Source: Nocardia seriolae NBRC 15557 | Lineage (GTDB): Bacteria > Actinomycetota > Actinomycetes > Mycobacteriales > Mycobacteriaceae | NCBI RefSeq assembly: GCF_007990715.1 | Contig: NZ_BJWY01000039.1 | Span: 1 to 52,268 of the forward strand | DNA: 52,268 nucleotides | Direction: 5' to 3' | Shown: positions 31,447 to 39,612 of the stretch, in pieces | How positions within the stretch are numbered: the stretch's first letter is position 1 | How the letters are laid out: every line of letters starts with the position of its first letter | Translations under genes and position numbers: made by a program | Notes under the pieces: model-generated | What the model saw: only the letters and a program-made list of their open reading frames with translations | Databases searched by the model: none | Told to the model about the DNA's origin: nothing

Positions 31447-33033
31447 GTGGAGCACCATCAGCTGGAGTTGATCTTCGCGGTCCTGTTCGCGACGATTCTG
31501 GCCCAGCCGCTCGGACGGCGGCTGGGCCAGGCTCCGGCTGTCCTCATGACCGGATTCGGCGTGGTGCTCGCCCTCATCCCGCAGGTTCCCGAGATCCACA
31601 TCGATCCCAAACTGATCCTGCCGCTGGTGCTGCCGCCGCTGCTGTACGCGGCCGCACGGCGCACCTCCTGGCGGACCTTCGCCGAGAATTGGGGTGCGAT
31701 CAGCCTGCGGGCGGTGGTGCTGGTCATCGTCACCACGGCGGCCGTGGCCTGGGCCTTCCACCTCTGGTATCCGGCCGTCCCGATCGGTGCGGCGGTCGCG
31801 CTCGGGGCGCTGGTCGCCCCGCCGGATCCGGTGGCGGTGTCGGCGCTGGCGGGCAGGCTGGGGCTGCCCCGGCGGCTGGTCGCGGTGCTCGAGGGCGAGG
31901 GGCTGTTCAATGACGTGACCGCGATCGTGCTGTACACCGCCGCGGTCACGGCGGTGGTCACCGGAAAGTTCTCGGCCTGGGGCGCTTTCTTGGATTTCCT
32001 GGTGTCGGCGCTGGTCGGGGTGCTGGTGGGCGTGGTGCTGGGGTGGGCGGGCAACAAGCTCATGGTGTGGGTGGAGTTCGCGCCGTGCCGTGTCGCGCTG
32101 GGGCTGCTGTTGCCGTTCGCGGCCTACGGGATCTCCGAGTCGTGGGGCGGGTCGGCGGTGCTGGCGGTGCTGGTGTGCTCGCTGTATCTCACCGAAGCCG
32201 CAACCGATTTCAGTGACAGCGACTATCGGCTGATCGGCGACTCCTTCTGGGAGATCACCGAAATGCTGGTCACCGGTTTCGCTTTCGGGCTCATCGGGCT
32301 GGAGCTGAGCACGGTGCTGCGTGACGTCGGGCCCGACTGGGGCCGGTTCCTGGGCGGGGCGGCGGTGGTCATCGCGGTGGTGGTCGGGCTGCGACTGGTC
32401 TGGCTGCTGTGCACCACCGCGATCTTCCAGCGCTGGTGGCGCACCCGCGAGATGGACGAGCCCTACACCTGGCGCGAGACCCTTGTGACCTGGTGGGCGG
32501 GGATGCGCGGGGTGGCCACCGTGGCGCTGGCACTGGCCATTCCGTTCACCACCGATGACGGCGAACCGTTCCCGGGCCGCACCGAGATCCTGTTCACCGC
32601 GTTCGCGGTGGTGCTGTTCACGCTGCTGTTGCAGGGCCCGACCCTGCCCGCGGTCGTCCGCGCGACGGGGGTGCACGCCGACACCGGCACCGAGCGCGCC
32701 ATGGAACTCCAGCTGTGGACGCGGGTATTGCAGGCCGAACTGGCGCGGCTCAAGGAGATCGCGCAGTCCGAGCAGCTGCCCGACGAGATCTACGACCGGC
32801 TGCGCACCAGCTTCGAACGCCGTCTGGCCCAAGCGGACCCGGAGGCGGCCGACAGCACTGCCCGCTCGAGCACCGACCGCACCATCGCGTTCACCAAGAA
32901 GATGCGGGGCATCAGCAACGAGGTGCTCGAAGCCGGGCGGGCAGAAGCCCTCGCGGCACGGCGTGAGCCGGGAATCCCACCGGACGTGGTGGACCGGGTC
33001 ATGCGCCGCCTGGATCTGCGCGGAACCGGCTGA
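31447..33033 (+). CDS. Na+/H+ antiporter, CPA1 (NhaP) family
   Basis: 528 residues from GTG 31447. About twelve helices are visible, with the CPA1 signatures LVAPPDPVAVSALAG and LEGEGLFNDVTAIVL, the latter containing the conserved ND active-site pair. GMRGVATVALALAIP is the arginine-containing helix. A hydrophilic C-terminal tail of about 110 residues with coiled-coil potential (LQAELARLKEIAQSEQLPDE) follows. It would exchange Na+ or K+ for protons at the cytoplasmic membrane. It is the first of two unrelated antiporters in the block. Confidence 0.92.
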   Translation: MEHHQLELIFAVLFATILAQPLGRRLGQAPAVLMTGFGVVLALIPQVPEIHIDPKLILPLVLPPLLYAAARRTSWRTFAENWGAISLRAVVLVIVTTAAVAWAFHLWYPAVPIGAAVALGALVAPPDPVAVSALAGRLGLPRRLVAVLEGEGLFNDVTAIVLYTAAVTAVVTGKFSAWGAFLDFLVSALVGVLVGVVLGWAGNKLMVWVEFAPCRVALGLLLPFAAYGISESWGGSAVLAVLVCSLYLTEAATDFSDSDYRLIGDSFWEITEMLVTGFAFGLIGLELSTVLRDVGPDWGRFLGGAAVVIAVVVGLRLVWLLCTTAIFQRWWRTREMDEPYTWRETLVTWWAGMRGVATVALALAIPFTTDDGEPFPGRTEILFTAFAVVLFTLLLQGPTLPAVVRATGVHADTGTERAMELQLWTRVLQAELARLKEIAQSEQLPDEIYDRLRTSFERRLAQADPEAADSTARSSTDRTIAFTKKMRGISNEVLEAGRAEALAARREPGIPPDVVDRVMRRLDLRGTG

Positions 33034-33039
33034 CCCGCA

Positions 33040-33663
33040 CTACCCGGCGGCCCGGAGACGGCCGCTGACCGGCCCGGTCACCGGGCTCGCCAGGATCGCG
33101 ACGAATTCGCGCAGGAAGGACTTGCGCAGCAGCAACCGCGCGGTCCGCGCACCGGTCACCTGAACGTTCAGTCCCAGCCGCCGCGCCAGCCGTGCGGTAC
33201 GCAGCACGTGAAAGTCGCTGGTCAACACCGTCATTCGCACCGCCGTGGGATCGAACCCGCGACACCGCAATTCCCGCGCGGTGAACCGCAGATTCTCCTC
33301 GGTATTGCGAGACCGATCCTCCCGCACCATGACCTCACCCGAAATCCCCTGTGCCTCCAGGTAATCCACCATGGCCGCAGCCTCGGGCACAGTCTCCCCA
33401 CCACCCTGCCCGCCGGAAACCACCATCAGCGGCGCCCCGCCCAGCCCCCGCTCCACCCCGAATACCTCAACCCCGCGGTCGAGCCTCCGCTTCAGCATCG
33501 GCCCAACCCGGTTGTGCCGCAGCCGACACCCCAATACGACGACCACCTCGCTCCCCGGCCGAGGCACCCGTCGCCCCACACTCACGGTGTACCCGGCAAA
33601 CGCAACGAACCCCACCGCCACACCCGACCCGAGCACCCCCGCTGCCACGCCCCACCTCTTCAT
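33040..33663 (-). CDS. YdcF/DUF218 family protein
   Basis: 207 residues from ATG 33663 after a GGGGGAG site. An N-terminal signal anchor (VAAGVLGSGVAVGFVAFAGYT, residues 5-25) leads to a DUF218 domain with SEVVVVLGCRLRHNRV, LMVVSGGQGGGETVPEA, REDRSRNTEENLRF and VLTSDFHVLRTARLARRLGL. These are the conserved Gly-rich and SRNTxEN elements. YdcF-like proteins are linked to envelope polysaccharide metabolism (SanA, ElyC). It is likely extracytoplasmic. It is convergent with the antiporter, leaving 6 bp between stops. Confidence 0.88.
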   Translation of the reverse strand: MKRWGVAAGVLGSGVAVGFVAFAGYTVSVGRRVPRPGSEVVVVLGCRLRHNRVGPMLKRRLDRGVEVFGVERGLGGAPLMVVSGGQGGGETVPEAAAMVDYLEAQGISGEVMVREDRSRNTEENLRFTARELRCRGFDPTAVRMTVLTSDFHVLRTARLARRLGLNVQVTGARTARLLLRKSFLREFVAILASPVTGPVSGRLRAAG

Positions 33664-33772
33664 CCCGCTCCCCCACCGGTCAGCGGCGATCTGACAGCAA
33701 CCAGCAATCGGCCCATGCGACCGACCCTAGCCAAACACCCCCATCGCCCGACGCCCACCCACTGCCCGCACT

Positions 33773-33832
33773 CGTCGAGTGACACATTCTGGAGGCGCAC
33801 CGGGCTTCCACTCCAGAATGTGCCACTCGACG
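33773..33832 (-). repeat. Large imperfect inverted repeat: 22-bp arms, 16-nt loop
   Basis: Arms 33773-33794 and 33811-33832 match at 21 of 22 positions. The mismatch is A.C on the plus strand and G.U in minus-strand RNA, as at 8747-8812. It lies 67 nt after the stop of eutC on the minus strand. The loop is also 16 nt and its minus-strand reading contains GCCCG. There is no U-tract. Confidence 0.75.
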
Positions 33833-33899
33833 CATGGCGAGCGGAGGAACTGGGCGCTTCGGCGATGGGTCTTCGACAGCCGCGCGCGGCGGCACGGCG

Positions 33900-34940
33900 T
33901 CAGCTCGGATCCGAGGTGTCCAGCAGGAGTCGGGGCGGGATGTCGGCGGGGGCGGGGGTGGTGGGGGTCGCGTCGAGGATGAGCGGCTCCGCTTCCGGAT
34001 GCCTACCGAGGGAAGGGGTTGCGGATGCCGACGGGGCGAGCGGCTGGTTGGTGGAGGTGTCCTTCAGCTCGACGCCGGAGCGACCCAGGCGGTGGGCGCC
34101 GTCGACGAGGCCGGTGGCGACCTGGGCGGCGCGCAGGTACGAGAGGCCCTCCGGGGGATGGATATTGGAGATGCAGTTGCGCTCGGAGTCGGCGCGGCCG
34201 GGGCGGGGGTGGTGGGTGAGGTAGATGCCGAGGCTGTCGGCTACCGAGAGTCCGGGGCGTTCGCCGATGAGGACGAGCACCGTCGTCACGCCGAGGGCCG
34301 CGGCGATGTGGTCGCCCAGGGCCACGCGCGCCTGGGTGGCGATGACGGGCGGGGCCAGGGTGTATCGGTCGCCGAGCGATTCCATCAGCGCGGCCAGCAT
34401 GGGAATACCGTGGTTGGCAAGCGCGTATGGCGAAAGCCCGTCCGCCAGTACGAAACCCACGTCCGCCCCGCTGTACGGCAATGCCGACAGCACCTCCCCG
34501 GCCTCTTGCCCGGGACCGCTCCCCGCATCCGCCCCCGCATGCGCGGCTGACCCGGGTCCGGACCAGATTGTGCGCCCTGCAACGGAATTCGCCGCCGGAT
34601 TGCGCGCGGGGTCGGCCGGTTCGACGCCTCCGGGCAGCCGCCCGAGATCAGGCCGACGCAGATACTCCGACCGATCCGCGGCCAGGCTGCGCACATGCAC
34701 CGGCTCCCCCAGCCCGAGCCCGGCCACCTCCGCGGCCAATGCCGTGACGTCCAGGGGTTTGTGCACCGCGTCCCGCGCGGCAGCGTGCGCCGCCCGGAAC
34801 TCCAGCACCTCCGCCGTCGGCAGCGCGTCCCCGGCCCGCCCGAGCCCGATCCGCGCCTGAGTACTGCGCCGCAGCCCATCCCAGAATGCCTGCACGGCAG
34901 CCCCTTCGGCCCGAAACGCGGGACGCAGCGGTTCACTCAT
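33900..34940 (-). CDS. eutC: Ethanolamine ammonia-lyase small subunit
   Basis: 346 residues from ATG 34940, with GAGGAGGAG about 8 nt upstream. Family text includes AFRAEGAAVQAFWDGLRR, TQARIGLGRAGDALPT, EFRAAHAAARDAVH, ADVGFVLADGLSPYALANHG, VVIGERPGLS-type sequence (VLVLIGERPGLSVADSLGIY) and RNCISNIHPPEGLSY. With EutB it forms the cobalamin-dependent lyase that converts ethanolamine to acetaldehyde and ammonia. It is longer than usual (about 260-300). A 35-residue low-complexity insert (AHAGADAGSGPGQEAGE) interrupts the first half, and a Pro/Thr-rich tail ends it. It is the second gene of the eutBC pair. Confidence 0.92.
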   Translation of the reverse strand: MSEPLRPAFRAEGAAVQAFWDGLRRSTQARIGLGRAGDALPTAEVLEFRAAHAAARDAVHKPLDVTALAAEVAGLGLGEPVHVRSLAADRSEYLRRPDLGRLPGGVEPADPARNPAANSVAGRTIWSGPGSAAHAGADAGSGPGQEAGEVLSALPYSGADVGFVLADGLSPYALANHGIPMLAALMESLGDRYTLAPPVIATQARVALGDHIAAALGVTTVLVLIGERPGLSVADSLGIYLTHHPRPGRADSERNCISNIHPPEGLSYLRAAQVATGLVDGAHRLGRSGVELKDTSTNQPLAPSASATPSLGRHPEAEPLILDATPTTPAPADIPPRLLLDTSDPS

Positions 34941-35019
34941 ACTCAAAGCTCCTCCTCGAATCTCCACACCGGCACAACGCAATCCATCGCCTGTCCGCGG
35001 GTTTGCGGCGGGGCGGGGG

Positions 35020-36438
35020 TCATGCGGCACCCTTGGCGGCGGTGAGGGCGTGGAGCGGGGAGGAAAGGGGTTCGACCTCGCGGATGCGGCCGTGGGGATC
35101 GAGCATGCCGAGGTGGTCGAGCCAGGCGGCGAACTCGGGGGCGGGGGTTAGGTTCAGGACTTTTCGGGCGTAGAGGGCATCGTGGTAGGCGAGGGATTGG
35201 TAGCCGAGCATGACGTCGTCGGCGCCGGGGACGGCGATGACGAAGGCGCAGCCCGCGGCGCCGAGGAGGGTCAGCAGGGTGTCCATGTCGTCCTGGTCGG
35301 CTTCGGCGTGGTTGGTGTAGCAGACGTCGACGCCCATGGGCAGGCCCAGGAGTTTGCCGCAGAAGTGGTCTTCGAGCCCGGCCCGGATGATTTGTTTTCC
35401 GTCGTAGAGGTATTCGGGGCCGATGAAGCCGACGACCGTGTTGATCAGCAGCGGGTCGAGGTCGCGGGCCACGGCGTAGGCGCGGGTCTCGAGGGTCTGC
35501 TGGTCGACGGGGCGGCCGCCGGTCCCCAGGTGCGCGCCCGCGGAAAGCGCTGAGCCCTGGCCGGTTTCGAGGTACATTACATTGTCGCCGACGGTGCCGC
35601 GCCGCAGCGACCGGCCCGCCTCGTTGGCCTCGCGCAGCAGCGAGATGTTCACGCCGAAACCGGAATTCGCGCCCTCGGTGCCGGCGATGGACTGGAACAC
35701 CAGATCCACGGGGGCACCGGCCTCGATCAGGCCGAGGGTGGTGGTGACGTGGGAGAGCACGCACGACTGGGTCGGGATGTCGAAGCGCTGGCGGACCTCG
35801 TCGAGCAGGTACAGCAGATCCGCGGTGGCCTGCGGGGAGTCGGTGGCGGGATTGATGCCGATGACCGCGTCACCGCAACCCAGCAGCAGCCCGTCCAGCA
35901 CCGCCGCGGCAATGCCGCGCGGGTCGTCGGTCGGGTGATTGGGTTGCAAGCGGGTGGCGAGGGTGCCGGGCAGCCCGACCGTGGTGCGGAAGCCGGCCCG
36001 CACCCGCACCGCGTGCGCCACCGCGATCAGATCCTGGTTCCGCATGAGTTTGCTGACGGCCGCGACCATTTCGGGCGTCAGCCCGGGCGCGACCGCCGCG
36101 AGGGTGGCCGCGGCGTCGGGGGTCGCGGCCACGGCCAGCAACCAGTCCCGCAGTCCGCCCACGGTGAGATGCGAAATCGCCTGGAACGCAACGCGGTCGT
36201 GACTGTCGATGATCAACCGCGTGACCTCGTCGGTCTCGTACGGCACCACCGCCTCGGTGAGGAACACGGTCAGCGGCACCTCGGCCAGCGCCCACTGCGC
36301 CGCCGCCCGCTCGGCGTCGGAATGCGCCGCGCACCCGGCCAGTTCGTCGCCGCTGCGCCGCGGGGTGGCCTTGGCCAGCAGGTCGACCAGACCGTCGAAG
36401 GTGTAGGTGGTGCCGCCCAGGCGCTGGTGGAAGATCAC
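35020..36438 (-). CDS. eutB: Ethanolamine ammonia-lyase large subunit
   Basis: 472 residues from GTG 36438. Family motifs run throughout: GTTYTFDGLVDLLAKATPRR, SGDELAGCAA, VSKLMRNQDLIAVA, GTLATRLQPNHPTDDPRGIA, ESQAT-type binding text (ATDSPQATADLLYLLDEVRQ), CVLSHVTTTLG and YTNHAEADQDDMDTLLTLLG. The TIM barrel binds adenosylcobalamin and ethanolamine. The gene precedes eutC by 79 bp. No EutA reactivase, permease, EutR regulator or microcompartment gene is present in the window, so the pair is a minimal ethanolamine system. Its acetaldehyde product could feed the aldehyde dehydrogenase 3.5 kb away, an inference only. Confidence 0.95.
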   Translation of the reverse strand: MIFHQRLGGTTYTFDGLVDLLAKATPRRSGDELAGCAAHSDAERAAAQWALAEVPLTVFLTEAVVPYETDEVTRLIIDSHDRVAFQAISHLTVGGLRDWLLAVAATPDAAATLAAVAPGLTPEMVAAVSKLMRNQDLIAVAHAVRVRAGFRTTVGLPGTLATRLQPNHPTDDPRGIAAAVLDGLLLGCGDAVIGINPATDSPQATADLLYLLDEVRQRFDIPTQSCVLSHVTTTLGLIEAGAPVDLVFQSIAGTEGANSGFGVNISLLREANEAGRSLRRGTVGDNVMYLETGQGSALSAGAHLGTGGRPVDQQTLETRAYAVARDLDPLLINTVVGFIGPEYLYDGKQIIRAGLEDHFCGKLLGLPMGVDVCYTNHAEADQDDMDTLLTLLGAAGCAFVIAVPGADDVMLGYQSLAYHDALYARKVLNLTPAPEFAAWLDHLGMLDPHGRIREVEPLSSPLHALTAAKGAA

Positions 36439-36565
36439 CTCTCCGATGGTCCGGGCCCATGTTGCTGCGGTGTAACCGCCGTTTTCCCCGGGGATTAATG
36501 CGCGTTACGCGTGCCGGAGCACGCGGCGGCCCGGTGCGGTCCGGGAGCGGCCCGTGACCTCGGGA

Positions 36566-36571
36566 TACCAT
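36566..36571 (+). promoter_or_regulatory. -10 box TACCAT of a leaderless promoter
   Basis: TACCAT, 6 nt, then ATG at 36578. This favours 36578 over a GTG at 36554. Confidence 0.5.
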
Positions 36572-36577
36572 GGCGAA

Positions 36578-37504
36578 ATGGCATTGGGCACCTATCAGCC
36601 GCCCTGGCTGCGCACCATCGATCTGGACGCGGAGGTGCGCGCCCTGCGCGTCTGGTGGCAACAGCCGCAGCGGCTGCGGCGCGCCATCGGGGCCTACCGC
36701 GATCTGCTGGCGGTCACCCCGGCGTGCATCGCGTATGCCTTCACCCTGTTCATCACCTGGTGGACGCTGCGCGGGGCCAGCGACATCGTCGGGCGACGGC
36801 TGATCTTCTCGGCGTCGACGAATCTGCGGAACATGCAGAAGGATCCGATCCAGGTGCTGGTTGCCTCGGCCTTCTGGACCGACGGCGGCTTCCCGTGGGG
36901 CGACATCCTCATCCTGATCACACTCATGGCGCTGGCCGAACGCTGGCTGGGTTCGCTGCGCTGGATTCTGGTGGTCGCCACCGGGCACGTGGGCGCCACC
37001 CTGATCACGGTGCTGGGCATCGCGCACAAGATCGACCGGCAGCTGATCCCGACCCGGGTGGCCTTCGCCTCGGATGTCGGCCCCAGCTACGGGATCTCGG
37101 CCATGCTGGCGGTGCTCACCTTCCGGTTGCGCGGCCCGGCCCGCTGGCTGTGGGCGCTGTGCATGCTGGTCTGGTACGGCTGGGGCGTCTACAACGGGCG
37201 CACCTTCACCGATTACAGGCACTTCTTCGCGCTGCTCATCGGATTCACGGTGGGCGCGATCGCGGTGGCGCTCTCGCACCGCCTGATCGCGGCGCGAGAG
37301 CGGAAGACGCTGCGGAATTCGGCCCCGTCCCAGCCGAATTCCGCCGGGGCAGTGCCGGATTCAGCCGGGGCAGTGCCGGATTCAGCCGGGGCAGTGCCCG
37401 ATTCAGCTGGGGACCGGGTCGCTGCGCCCGCGGTCGCGCTGAACGAGGCGGATGACGGGCTCGACGACGCGCGCCGCGACCGGGCCGAGCACGGCCATCA
37501 TTAG
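36578..37504 (+). CDS. Rhomboid-like membrane protein
   Basis: 308 residues from ATG 36578. About six membrane segments include TPACIAYAFTLFITWWTL, ILILITLMALAERWLGSL, VATGHVGATLITVLGIAHKI and YGISAMLAVLTFRL. The order and the short loops resemble the rhomboid-like Rhomboid_2 family of actinobacteria, with GPSYGISAM at the place of the catalytic GXSX. An Asn/His dyad is not evident, so protease activity is uncertain. The C-terminal tail holds three in-frame SAGAVPD repeats and then overlaps the 3' end of the convergent antiporter gene by 102 bp. Confidence 0.7.
   Translation: MALGTYQPPWLRTIDLDAEVRALRVWWQQPQRLRRAIGAYRDLLAVTPACIAYAFTLFITWWTLRGASDIVGRRLIFSASTNLRNMQKDPIQVLVASAFWTDGGFPWGDILILITLMALAERWLGSLRWILVVATGHVGATLITVLGIAHKIDRQLIPTRVAFASDVGPSYGISAMLAVLTFRLRGPARWLWALCMLVWYGWGVYNGRTFTDYRHFFALLIGFTVGAIAVALSHRLIAARERKTLRNSAPSQPNSAGAVPDSAGAVPDSAGAVPDSAGDRVAAPAVALNEADDGLDDARRDRAEHGHH
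37343..37405 (+). repeat. Three tandem 21-bp repeats
   Basis: Three copies of GCCGGGGCAGTGCCGGATTC plus A, the last with one change. Each encodes seven residues (AGAVPDS). The third copy contains the stop codon of the convergent antiporter gene. Confidence 0.85.
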
Positions 37505-38590
37505 CACGTAGGCCGAGGCCAGCGCGGCCAGCCGCCCGTCCACCCCGCCCAGCGAAACCGCAAGCCCGGCAATGACGATGGAGAACTCGCCGCGCGCCAC
37601 CAGCGCCGCGCCCGCGCGCGCCCGGCCCATCCGGCGAATGCCCTGCCGGGAGGCCGCGAACCAGCCGGTGGCGATCTTGGTCAGCGCGGTCACCACCGCC
37701 AGCAGCACCGCCCAGCCCAGCACCGGCGGTATCGCCCGGGGATCGGTATTGAGTCCGAAGGCCACGAAGAAGATGGCCGCGAACAGATCTCGCAGCGGTT
37801 CGAGGAGTTTGGCCGCCTCGTGCGCCGTCGATCCGGAGATGGCGATGCCGAGCAGGAACGCCCCCACCGCCGCCGACACATTGAGCGCCGAGGCCGCGCC
37901 CGCCACCAGCAGCGCCGCGCCCAGCAGCTTGAGCAGGAAGACCTCCCGGTCGTCGCTGTCCACCACCGCCGAGACGTAGCGCCCGTAGCGCAGCGCCACG
38001 ATGAGCACCACGGTGATCGCCACCAGCGCGATGGCCAGCGATCGCAGCCCGCTGGCGAAGCTCAGCGCGGCCAGCATCATGGTGAGGATCGGCAGGTACA
38101 CCGCCATGGCCAGATCCTCGAACACCAGGATGGACAGGATGACCGGCGTCTCGCGGTTACCCAGTCGCCCGAGATCGTTGAGCACCTTGGCGACGATGCC
38201 GGAGGACGAGATATAGGTGACCCCGCCCATGGTGACCGCGCCGACCGCACCCCACCCCAGGACCAGCGCCACCACCACGCCGGGCGTGGCATTGAGGACG
38301 ATATCGAGCACACCGGCCAGCCAGGACCGGCGCAATCCCGTCACCAATTCGGCGGCGGTGTACTCCAATCCGAGCAGCAGGAGCAGCAGCACCACGCCGA
38401 TCTCACCGGCCAGGTGCCCGAATTCGGTGGCGGCCTGCATCTTCACGATGCCGCCGTCACCGAAGGCCAGGCCGCCCAGGAGATAGAGGGGAATCGGCGA
38501 CATACCGAACCGGGCGGCCAGCCGGCCCAGCATGCCGAGCGCGAACAAGATCGCGCCGAGTTCGAACAGGGCTAGACCGGTCGAATCCAC
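37403..38590 (-). CDS. Cation/proton antiporter, CPA2 (KefB/KhtU) family
   Basis: 395 residues with about twelve helices. Motifs include LAGEIGVVLLLLLLGLEYTA, GVTYISSSGIVAKVLNDLGR, ILVFEDLAMAVYLP (with the conserved Asp), VSAAVGAFLLGIAISGS and FFVAFGLNTDPR. RGEFSIVIAGLAVSLG is the family end motif. It starts 4 nt after the KhtT-like gene stops, so the two form a KhtTU-type system that exports K+ (or NH4+) in exchange for protons. It lacks the C-terminal RCK domain of KefB; the neighbour supplies it. Confidence 0.9.
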   Translation of the reverse strand: MDSTGLALFELGAILFALGMLGRLAARFGMSPIPLYLLGGLAFGDGGIVKMQAATEFGHLAGEIGVVLLLLLLGLEYTAAELVTGLRRSWLAGVLDIVLNATPGVVVALVLGWGAVGAVTMGGVTYISSSGIVAKVLNDLGRLGNRETPVILSILVFEDLAMAVYLPILTMMLAALSFASGLRSLAIALVAITVVLIVALRYGRYVSAVVDSDDREVFLLKLLGAALLVAGAASALNVSAAVGAFLLGIAISGSTAHEAAKLLEPLRDLFAAIFFVAFGLNTDPRAIPPVLGWAVLLAVVTALTKIATGWFAASRQGIRRMGRARAGAALVARGEFSIVIAGLAVSLGGVDGRLAALASAYVLMMAVLGPVAARVVEPVIRLVQRDRGRSDPVPS

Positions 38591-38594
38591 AGCG

Positions 38595-39077
38595 TCAGCC
38601 GTCGGCCAGGATGCGGGCGGCCGCGTCGAGCCCTTGCGGGGTGCCGACCACGACGAGGATGTCCCCGGAATCGAGTACCTGATCCGGTCCCGGTGACGGT
38701 TGCACCTGCCCCGCCCGCATGATCGCGACGATGGAGGCCTTGGTGCGGGTGCGCATGCCGGTCTCGCCGAGCCGGCGTCCCCGGTACGGCGAGCTCCCGC
38801 TGACGCTCAGCTGCCTGGTGGTGATCCCGGGTAGGTCTGAGTGTTCTTCTCGCAGTTGCTGCACCAGTTGCGGCGCGCCCAGCAGATTGGCCATCACCGC
38901 GGCCTCGTCCGGGGTCAGCGGCACCTGCGCCAGGCAGGCGTCCGGATCGTCGCGCTGCGACACGATGAGATCGATTCCACCGTCGCGGTGCGCCACCACC
39001 CCGATTCGCCGCCCCGATCTGACCTCGAAGTCCTTGCGCACACCGATACCGGGCAGGGCTGTCACGTCGACGTTCAC
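38595..39077 (-). CDS. TrkA-C domain regulatory subunit of K+/H+ antiporter (KhtT-like)
   Basis: 160 residues from GTG 39077, start fixed by a TAATCT -10 box 7 nt upstream. The first half, VTALPGIGVRKDFEVRSGRR and GVVAHRDGGIDLIVSQRDD, is the KhtT N-terminal domain. The second half is an RCK-C domain: GRRLGETGMRTRTKASIVAI (ligand-binding loop), QVLDSGDILVVVGTPQGL and AARILADG. By analogy with Bacillus KhtT it would bind a cyclic nucleotide such as c-di-AMP and activate the coupled antiporter. It is first in the two-gene operon. Confidence 0.88.
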   Translation of the reverse strand: MNVDVTALPGIGVRKDFEVRSGRRIGVVAHRDGGIDLIVSQRDDPDACLAQVPLTPDEAAVMANLLGAPQLVQQLREEHSDLPGITTRQLSVSGSSPYRGRRLGETGMRTRTKASIVAIMRAGQVQPSPGPDQVLDSGDILVVVGTPQGLDAAARILADG

Positions 39078-39084
39078 GACGTCC

Positions 39085-39090
39085 AGATTA
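39085..39090 (-). promoter_or_regulatory. -10 box TAATCT of a leaderless promoter (khtT-like)
   Basis: On the minus strand TAATCT is followed by 7 nt and then GTG at 39077. Confidence 0.55.
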
Positions 39091-39133
39091 GGACAACCCG
39101 CCCGGATCCCCGGGAGCTACGTCCGGGCCGTGC

Positions 39134-39508
39134 TCAGTTCGCCTCGAGCGGGGCGAAGGTGCCGTCGGGGCCGGGGCGGAAGTCGGTCACCTCGAGCACC
39201 GCCGCCAGTGGCAGCGGGCCGTAGAGATGGGGGAAGCGCATGGACTGCGGGTCGGTGGGCACGCCCGGCTCCCATTTCACGGGTGCGCCGAGCCGGGCCG
39301 GATCCAGGTGCAGCAGTACGAGATCGGTGCGGCCGGCGAAGATCCGGTTGGCCGGGAGGTGGGCCTGGTAGGGCGCGGAGAGGTGGATGAAGCCGGTCTC
39401 CGGCAGGTCGGGGGTGCGGTATTCGCCTGCGGCGCGGGCGTTTTCCCATTCGGCCCGCGAGCAGATGTGCAGCAGGGTCGGCGGCGTCGTGTCCTGGTCG
39501 GTTCCCAT
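39134..39508 (-). CDS. DUF952 family protein
   Basis: 124 residues from ATG 39508; a TAACTT hexamer ends 8 nt upstream. The family shows LLHICSRAEWENARAAGEYR, ETGFIHLSAPYQ, DLVLLHLDPARLGAPVKWEP, FPHLYGPLPLAAVLEV and a C-terminal DFRPGPDGTF. DUF952 proteins are small, soluble and of unknown function; the fold is related to ADP-ribosyltransferase-like domains in some accounts. No partner is obvious. It is divergent from the small secreted protein. Confidence 0.85.
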   Translation of the reverse strand: MGTDQDTTPPTLLHICSRAEWENARAAGEYRTPDLPETGFIHLSAPYQAHLPANRIFAGRTDLVLLHLDPARLGAPVKWEPGVPTDPQSMRFPHLYGPLPLAAVLEVTDFRPGPDGTFAPLEAN

Positions 39509-39542
39509 GTGAGGGAAAGTTACCGAAACTCTCACACACAGT

Positions 39543-39588
39543 AAGTGAAGCGCTTATATTTCACTTCGCATCGGCCCGAGCCGATGCG
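39543..39588. promoter_or_regulatory. Two adjacent inverted repeats in a promoter
   Basis: AAGTGAA (39543-39549) and TTCACTT (39560-39566) flank an AT-rich TTATAT -10-like centre. CGCATCGG and CCGATGCG (39567-39574 and 39581-39588) follow directly. The sites lie 25-70 nt before the secreted-protein start and probably include a repressor operator and a leader hairpin. Confidence 0.6.
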
Positions 39589-39612
39589 AGCTACATGCGA
39601 GAGGTACATCAG

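Noticed and set aside
31315..32832. A 505-codon open frame on the minus strand, opposite the NhaP-type antiporter
   Set aside because: Antisense to the antiporter; the translation is His/Gln/Arg-rich without a fold.
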